Source: Verrucomicrobia bacterium UBA4286 (GTDB lineage: Bacteria > Verrucomicrobiota > Kiritimatiellia > RFP12 > UBA1067). From it: DNA of 10,895 bases. Position numbers and translations under genes: made by a program. The stretch covers positions 1 through 10,895 of the forward strand of contig DGVK01000148.1 in NCBI GenBank assembly GCA_002395905.1, read 5' to 3'. Of this stretch, positions 7,255-10,895 are shown piece after piece. The notes below the pieces were generated by a model. The model worked only from the letters and a program-made list of their open reading frames with translations, searched no databases and was not told where the DNA came from. Position 1 is the first letter of the stretch; each line of letters begins with the position of its first letter.

Positions 7255-7866
7255 CTAGACGCTCGCGCCGTCGGCGAGATCTTCCTTCACGCCGACGCCG
7301 CAGCTTACGGACGCGCCCGAGCCGATCGTTATCCATGGCATGGTGGCGCTGTTGGCGAAGAACGAGGCGGAGTCGCCCACCTTCACGCCGCTCGCTATGA
7401 CCGCGCCCGGCCCGAGGTTCACGAAGTCGCCTAGGACCGCATCGTGCCCGACCACGCTGTTGGAGCCGAGAATCACGAACTTGCCGATCGTCGCGCCCAC
7501 CTGGACGACCGCACCCGCACCGATGAACGTACCGTGGCGGAAATCGGTCGTGGGGGATATCTGGGCCTTGGGATCGATGATCGCGGGGAAGTCGTGGCCC
7601 CTGAGTCTCTTGTACATGTCGGCGCGTTTGGTGTTCTTTCCGATCGCCACGAAGACAGACGCTCCTGGATAGTCGCGCGAAGCCTCCTCGACCGAACCGA
7701 GAATCGGATAACCCTCGTAGTTGTCGCCCTTCTTCCACTTCGGATCGTCGTCGGCATAACCGATTATGTTCCAGACCGGCAGTTTCGCGTCGGAATTGAT
7801 ACGCTCAATGGTCCAGACCGCTTCGCGTCCGAAGCCGCCTGCGCCTACGACAAACAAGTCTCTCAT
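7255..7866 (-). CDS. PglD/NeuD-like sugar O/N-acetyltransferase
   Basis: Left-handed beta-helix acyltransferase with the two-domain plan of PglD and NeuD. Residues 1-90 form a Rossmann-like nucleotide-sugar domain with GAGGFGRE (8-15) and VFVAIGKNTKR. From about residue 95 come hexapeptide repeats (IGAGAVVQVGATIG, LGDFVNLGPGAVIASGVKVG, ITIGSGASVSCG). H141 in VVGHDAVLGDF matches the catalytic His of PglD (His125). The protein would acetylate a sugar or amino-sugar nucleotide using acetyl-CoA. It has 203 residues and stops at DLADGASV, whereas relatives usually continue with about ten more residues (a VVGNPA-like end). The start has a strong Shine-Dalgarno 5 bases upstream. The exact sugar is not predictable: no PglC, PglE or NeuA/B gene is adjacent, only glf downstream. 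Confidence 0.85.
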   Translation of the reverse strand: MRDLFVVGAGGFGREAVWTIERINSDAKLPVWNIIGYADDDPKWKKGDNYEGYPILGSVEEASRDYPGASVFVAIGKNTKRADMYKRLRGHDFPAIIDPKAQISPTTDFRHGTFIGAGAVVQVGATIGKFVILGSNSVVGHDAVLGDFVNLGPGAVIASGVKVGDSASFFANSATMPWITIGSGASVSCGVGVKEDLADGASV

Positions 7867-7871
7867 TTGAA

Positions 7872-7879
7872 CCCTCCTT
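7872..7879 (-). promoter_or_regulatory. Strong ribosome-binding site of the pglD-like gene
   Basis: AAGGAGGG on the minus strand, 5 bases before the ATG at 7866. It is the best anti-Shine-Dalgarno match in the window and contrasts with the predicted leaderless starts of the PNP and acyl-CoA synthetase genes. Confidence 0.8.
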
Positions 7880-7906
7880 GCTTCTTTAGTGGATTGAAAC
7901 GGCTAT

Positions 7907-7915
7907 ATTATACCA
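7907..7915 (-). promoter_or_regulatory. pglD-like/glf promoter, extended -10
   Basis: TGGTATAAT on the minus strand, perfect extended -10, with a weak GC-rich region where a -35 would be. The predicted start near 7900 gives a leader of about 34 bases. The TAA stop of the preceding small gene (7910-7908) lies within the -10 hexamer, so promoter and reading frame share bases. Confidence 0.7.
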
Positions 7916-8300
7916 AAGTTTCGCGCGCGGCGCACCAGGGGCGCTCCCAGAAGCGCGCACGGCGCACTTTCACGCGGTTGGCGTCGACAGGTTCCATGAC
8001 GAGCCATGTCGGCTCGGACGCGCGGAACTCCAGCGGAACCGGATGTTCGGCTATCCAGCGGCGGCGGTAGTCAGCCGCAGAGATTCCGCGCTCTTCGACG
8101 ATGAACACGGGGTTTCCGTCGACAAACGACATGAGCGCCGCCGCGCCGCTCTCGTTCTTTACATGGACATCGACAAGCAGCCTCCTCGGCCGCTCGTCCA
8201 GTGAAGCGAAGACCGCCGCAAAACATTTTCGCAGAAACTCCGGCGACGGGTCGCCCGGATCGATGCGTATGGTCGCGCGCTCTGCCCGCCGTCGGAACAT
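7908..8300 (-). CDS. Small protein of unknown function paired with the acyl-CoA synthetase gene
   Basis: I do not recognise this 130-residue protein. It begins MFRRRAERATIRIDPGD and has a basic N-terminus, a helix-strand pattern (FLRKCFAAVFASLDERPRRLLVDVHV) and two aromatic-rich stretches (DYRRRWIAEHP and RRARFWERPW). There is no signal peptide, membrane segment or obvious metal-binding motif. It looks genuinely coding: third codon positions are mostly G or C, as in its neighbours, and the ATG follows the acyl-CoA synthetase TGA by 4 bases. No convincing Shine-Dalgarno is present, so translation is probably coupled. Its stop codon lies in the next unit's -10 box. A role in acyl-CoA or lipid metabolism would be guilt by association only. 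Confidence 0.7.
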   Translation of the reverse strand: MFRRRAERATIRIDPGDPSPEFLRKCFAAVFASLDERPRRLLVDVHVKNESGAAALMSFVDGNPVFIVEERGISAADYRRRWIAEHPVPLEFRASEPTWLVMEPVDANRVKVRRARFWERPWCAARETLV

Positions 8301-8304
8301 CGAC

Positions 8305-10041
8305 TCACGCGTCCGGCCAGAGCTCGTGGGCCATTTCGCGCAGCTTGTACTTCTGTATCTTCTGCGAGGCCGTCATCGGGAACACATCCATGAAGTGGAC
8401 GTACTTCGGTATCTTGAACCACGATATCCTGTCCTTGCAGAAGGCTGCAACATCCCCAGCCTTGAGTTCCGCACCGTCGGAAGGTATGATGAACGCCGCA
8501 GGCTGCTCGCCGTACTTCTTGGAGGGGCAGCCGACGACGGCGACATCCTTGACGCCGGGCATCGTCCCGAGGAAGTCCTCGACCTCCTTGGGACTTATGT
8601 TCTCGCCGCCGCGGATGATGAGGTCCTTGAGGCGGCCCGTTATATAGTAGTACCCTTCCTCGTCCATGCGGCCGATGTCGCCGGAGTGCAGCCAGCCGTT
8701 CTTGTCGATGCACTTCGCCGTCTGCTCGGGCATGTTGTAATAGCCCTTCATCGTGTTGAACCCGCGGCAGCATATCTCGCCGTCGGTGTTGACAGGCGCG
8801 AGATCGCCGGTCTCGGGATCTATGATCGCGACCTCCACGCCCGGCAGGGCCTGGCCGATCGTCTTGCACTTTCGCTCGATCGACTCTTCGAAATAGCGCG
8901 TCATCGTCATCACCGGGCCGGACTCCGTAAGGCCGTAGGGGTTGGTGATCTCGCGCATGAACATCTTGGTCTGCGCCTGCTGCATGCGGTGCACGGGGCA
9001 CGCCGAGCCGGACATGATCCCCGTCCTCAGCGAGCGGAAGTCGAACCGGTTGAAGAGCGGATGGTCGAGCATGGCGATGTACATCGTAGGCACGCCGTAG
9101 GTGGCGGTGCACTTCTCGCGTTCGATCGACGTCATCACCTGCACAGGATCGAACTTCTCCAGAAACACCATTGTGGAACCGTGGTTGACGCAGCTCATCA
9201 CGCCGAGCACGCACCCGAAACAGTGAAAGAGCGGCACCGGTATGCACACGCGGTCGCGCGCCGAAAGGTTCTGGCACGCGCCGATCCAGAAGCCGTCGTT
9301 TGCGATGTTGCGGTGGGTGAGCTGCACGCCTTTCGGGAAACCTGTCGTGCCGCTCGTGTACTGCATGTTCACAACGTCGTTCACATCGACCTCGGCCTGC
9401 CTCGCGAAATACTCGGCGTTCGTGACCTCGCAGGCGAGGCTCTTGACCTCGTTGAGCGAATACATGCCGCGGTGCTTCTCGCCGCCGAGGAAAAAGATGC
9501 GCTTGAGGCGGGGATACTTCGGTGACCTTAGATTCCCGCGCGGACACTCCTTGAGCTCTGGTATGAGTTCGTTCAAAACCTTGATGTAGTCGCAGTCGCG
9601 GTAGCCGTTGATCACGAAGAGGTTCTCCGCGTCGGACTGCTTGAGCGCGAAATCGATCTCCGCAGACTTGTAGTTTATGTTGAGCGGCAGCAGTATAGCG
9701 CCGATCTTGGCCGTTGCGAACATGAGCACCACCCAGTGAGGCACGTTCGTCGCCCACAGCGCGACCTTCTCGCCATGCTTGACGCCGAGCGCCATCAACC
9801 CCTTCGCCACGAGATCGACCTCCTCGCCGAATTCGTACCATGTAAGCCGGTAGTCGCGGTCGGCGTAGACGACTGCATCGTTCTCGCCGCAGCGCGCGAT
9901 CGTCTGGTCTAGAAGCTGGCCCAGAGTGTATTCGCGCGTGACGGGCAGGTTGTGCCAGGGCACGCCTGTAGAGACGCTCTGTTTGAACGGCGGCTTCGAC
10001 GGAGCGGAGCCGAACGGATCTGTTAGTCTGAATTCTGCCAT
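8305..10041 (-). CDS. Acyl-CoA synthetase (AMP-binding, ANL superfamily)
   Basis: Activates a carboxylic acid, probably a medium- or long-chain fatty acid, to acyl-AMP and then acyl-CoA. The 578-residue protein has the ANL core motifs in order: P-loop YTSGTTGFPKG (residues 228-238), PYGLTES (368-374), GWLHSGD (449-455), hinge GRLKDLIIRGGENISPKEVE (469-488) and the C-terminal catalytic Lys K561 in TASQKIQKYK. The usual Gly before that Lys is Gln here. It most resembles FadD/ACSF2-type fatty-acyl synthetases rather than acetyl-CoA synthetase or a peptide-synthetase module; no carrier-protein domain follows. No membrane segment is evident. The ATG at 10041 is 7 bases after a TATAAT box, so the mRNA is predicted leaderless or nearly so. 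A small unknown gene follows 4 bases after the stop. Substrate chain length cannot be read from sequence. Confidence 0.93.
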   Translation of the reverse strand: MAEFRLTDPFGSAPSKPPFKQSVSTGVPWHNLPVTREYTLGQLLDQTIARCGENDAVVYADRDYRLTWYEFGEEVDLVAKGLMALGVKHGEKVALWATNVPHWVVLMFATAKIGAILLPLNINYKSAEIDFALKQSDAENLFVINGYRDCDYIKVLNELIPELKECPRGNLRSPKYPRLKRIFFLGGEKHRGMYSLNEVKSLACEVTNAEYFARQAEVDVNDVVNMQYTSGTTGFPKGVQLTHRNIANDGFWIGACQNLSARDRVCIPVPLFHCFGCVLGVMSCVNHGSTMVFLEKFDPVQVMTSIEREKCTATYGVPTMYIAMLDHPLFNRFDFRSLRTGIMSGSACPVHRMQQAQTKMFMREITNPYGLTESGPVMTMTRYFEESIERKCKTIGQALPGVEVAIIDPETGDLAPVNTDGEICCRGFNTMKGYYNMPEQTAKCIDKNGWLHSGDIGRMDEEGYYYITGRLKDLIIRGGENISPKEVEDFLGTMPGVKDVAVVGCPSKKYGEQPAAFIIPSDGAELKAGDVAAFCKDRISWFKIPKYVHFMDVFPMTASQKIQKYKLREMAHELWPDA

Positions 10042-10048
10042 GGCGCGT

Positions 10049-10057
10049 ATTATACCA
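10049..10057 (-). promoter_or_regulatory. Acyl-CoA synthetase promoter, extended -10
   Basis: TGGTATAAT on the minus strand. The -10 ends at 10049 and the ATG begins at 10041, leaving seven bases between, so transcription should start on or one base before the ATG. No -35 is recognisable; that position is taken by the opposing -10. Confidence 0.65.
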
Positions 10058-10063
10058 AAAAAA

Positions 10064-10072
10064 TGGTATAAT
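10064..10072 (+). promoter_or_regulatory. Plus-strand promoter upstream of the small ORF
   Basis: TGGTATAAT on the plus strand, preceded by an A-tract. No -35 is evident. The predicted start near 10079 leaves about 38 bases before the ATG at 10117. This is the only plus-strand transcription signal I can support in the window. Confidence 0.6.
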
Positions 10073-10116
10073 GGGCGGAGTCTACAGACAAGAAAGTTCA
10101 GAAACCCTTAAAAGCC

Positions 10117-10314
10117 ATGAAGATTGAAACGCCTGTACTTAAAAGGCTGGGGCCAGTCCCCTTCTGGCGCGGCGAGAGCCGCTGCCTCGACACGCTGGAG
10201 ACCGTCTACCGGCGCGCCACGGCCGCCGCCGAGGCCGCCCTCGCCGCAGCCGGCGCAGAGGACGGCCCGTCTCGACGGGACGCCGCTACCGGCGGCTCTT
10301 CATCGCGGCCTTGA
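10117..10314 (+). CDS. Small plus-strand ORF of unknown function, possible gene remnant
   Basis: A 65-residue frame starting MKIETPVLKRLGPVPFWRGE, then a helix-like LDTLETVYRRATAAAEAALA and a less ordered tail. It follows a perfect extended -10 by about 45 bases. Third codon positions between about codons 11 and 50 are nearly all G or C, as expected of real coding DNA here; the last 15 codons look less coding and run 29 bases into the 3' end of the opposing GH3 gene. There is no clear Shine-Dalgarno. The LGPxPFWR...LExVYRRA pattern faintly recalls the C-terminal ends of SWIM zinc-finger proteins, but this is from memory and weak. It may be a small protein, a surviving tail of a deleted gene, or the start of an antisense transcript to the GH3 gene. 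Confidence 0.4.
   Translation: MKIETPVLKRLGPVPFWRGESRCLDTLETVYRRATAAAEAALAAAGAEDGPSRRDAATGGSSSRP
10266..10294. terminator. Two GC-rich hairpins between convergent genes
   Basis: The first hairpin has arms cccgtc (10266-10271) and gacggg (10274-10279). The second has arms cgccg (10281-10285) and cggcg (10290-10294). They lie at the convergent ends of the GH3 gene and the plus-strand ORF. No U-run of normal length follows on either strand (only tctt on the plus strand), so factor-independent termination is doubtful. Confidence 0.25.
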
Positions 10315-10895
10315 AGCGGTGGGACTTCATGACAAGCTCGCAAACCCTCCTGGCGGAAGCGCGTATGCTGTCGCGGTAGAGGTAGACGAACTTTGCCTTC
10401 TCGCTGCGGTACGCCTCCAGAGTGTTGCGCTCGCCGAGGCCCGTACGCCATGTCGCGCGGTCGGTGAAAAGATCGAGGTCGTGGCTCATCTTCACATCAT
10501 TGCCGTTGTTGACCTCCCTCCACATCGGCTGGGAGGTGTACCAGTCGGTCATTGTGACGCCGTCGAAGCCCCACTCGTCGCGGAGGATTCCCTTTAGAAT
10601 GCCGTGGTGTATGCTCGCGGCCAGACCGTTTATGTGGTTGTAGCTCGTCATGATCGCCCAGGGCTTCGCCTCGCGCACGGCGCGTTCGAACCCGCGAAGG
10701 TATATCTCGCGCAAGGCCCTTTCGGAGACGACCGCGCTCGCAAGGCGCCTGTTGGTCTCGCGATTGTTGCAGCAGAAATGCTTGAGCGTGGCACCGACGC
10801 CGGTCGACTGCACGCCCTCGACGAACGCCGCGGCGTTTGCGCCGGAGACGAGCGGGTCTTCCGAGAAATACTCGAAGTTGCGTCCGCACAGCGGA
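10286..10895 (-). CDS. GH3 family beta-glycosidase, C-terminal catalytic barrel, 5' part outside window
   Basis: Glycoside hydrolase family 3 enzyme, probably a beta-glucosidase or related exo-acting enzyme. The visible 202 residues enter mid-barrel at PLCGRNFEYFSEDPLVSG. They continue through the substrate-binding GVGATLKHFCCNNRETNRR and MTSYNHING, then GILRDEWGFDGVTMTDW, whose D117 (of the visible part) is the catalytic nucleophile. NGNDVKMSHDLDLF follows. The protein ends about 75 residues after the nucleophile with a helical VCELVMKSHRF, without the alpha/beta sandwich domain that normally follows. Either that domain precedes the barrel, as in the inverted GH3 enzymes known from Ruminococcus albus and Butyrivibrio, or it is missing. 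The first complete codon begins at 10894. No signal peptide information is available because the N-terminus is absent. Confidence 0.9.
   Translation of the reverse strand, partial: PLCGRNFEYFSEDPLVSGANAAAFVEGVQSTGVGATLKHFCCNNRETNRRLASAVVSERALREIYLRGFERAVREAKPWAIMTSYNHINGLAASIHHGILKGILRDEWGFDGVTMTDWYTSQPMWREVNNGNDVKMSHDLDLFTDRATWRTGLGERNTLEAYRSEKAKFVYLYRDSIRASARRVCELVMKSHRFKAAMKSRR

Larger units (their letters stand above)
10049..10072. repeat. Inverted repeat formed by two face-to-face -10 boxes
   Basis: Perfect 9-base arms (attatacca at 10049-10057 and tggtataat at 10064-10072) flank six A residues. Each arm is an extended -10 element, one for each strand. The two promoters overlap so closely that RNA polymerase could probably occupy only one at a time. 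Confidence 0.75.

Noticed and set aside
5044..7434. A 796-residue plus-strand open frame spanning hisA, hisB and glf
   Set aside because: It crosses three well-supported genes and their promoter on the opposite strand. Long stop-free antisense frames are expected at this GC content.
7889..7900. gtggattgaaac, resembling the 3' end of type I CRISPR repeats
   Set aside because: It occurs once, in the leader of the pglD-like gene, with no second copy, spacer periodicity or cas gene.
8159..9841. A 560-residue minus-strand frame overlapping the acyl-CoA synthetase
   Set aside because: Alternate frame of the synthetase gene; Arg-rich, low-complexity protein without family features.
10120..10597. 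Overlapping 157-residue plus-strand frame at 10124-10597
   Set aside because: It is mostly antisense to the GH3 gene and Pro/Arg-rich at the start. The frame from 10117 has better third-position composition and is nearer the promoter.
1..10895. A defence, toxin-antitoxin or secondary-metabolite system
   Set aside because: All but two gene products belong to known housekeeping or glycan families, and the two unknowns (7908-8300 and 10117-10314) show no toxin, nuclease or carrier-protein motifs.

Overview
The window is a compact, GC-rich bacterial chromosomal segment. Almost everything is on the minus strand, so genes are transcribed from high to low coordinates. I see no phage genes, transposase, CRISPR array, rRNA or tRNA. 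Gene density, the standard genetic code and frequent TATAAT-type -10 boxes fit an ordinary free-living or gut bacterium. A PVC-group lineage (Kiritimatiellota, Lentisphaerota or Verrucomicrobiota) is a guess from overall style and is not demonstrated by the sequence.

Layout, in minus-strand transcription order. (1) 10895-10286: 3' part of a GH3 beta-glycosidase whose catalytic barrel lies at the C-terminus. (2) 10117-10314: a small plus-strand reading frame of unknown function, converging on the GH3 gene. (3) 10041-7908: an acyl-CoA synthetase (AMP-binding) followed 4 bases later by a small unrecognised gene. (4) 7866-6163: a PglD/NeuD-like sugar acetyltransferase and UDP-galactopyranose mutase (glf), both suited to surface-glycan synthesis. 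(5) 6123-3557: hisB, hisA and an M16 zinc peptidase. (6) 3525-1814: class I purine nucleoside phosphorylase and, overlapping it by four bases, a XerD tyrosine recombinase. (7) 1693-1: elongation factor G (fusA), cut by the window edge before its C-terminal domains.

The five complete minus-strand units each start from their own -10 element, and a sixth -10 drives the plus strand. Five of the six read GGTATAAT and the sixth GGTAGAAT; five of the six carry the extended TGG form. The promoters are packed tightly: the pglD-like -10 contains the stop codon of the preceding gene, and the pnp -35 contains the M16 stop codon. At pnp and at the acyl-CoA synthetase the -10 lies only 6 to 7 bases from the ATG, so those mRNAs should be leaderless or nearly so. 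The acyl-CoA synthetase promoter and the plus-strand promoter form one perfect inverted repeat around an A-tract.

I did not find a multi-gene novel system. The points most worth a second look are the promoter architecture and predicted leaderless transcripts, the small plus-strand ORF with its shared divergent promoter, the unrecognised gene paired with the acyl-CoA synthetase, and the probable inverted domain order of the GH3 enzyme.
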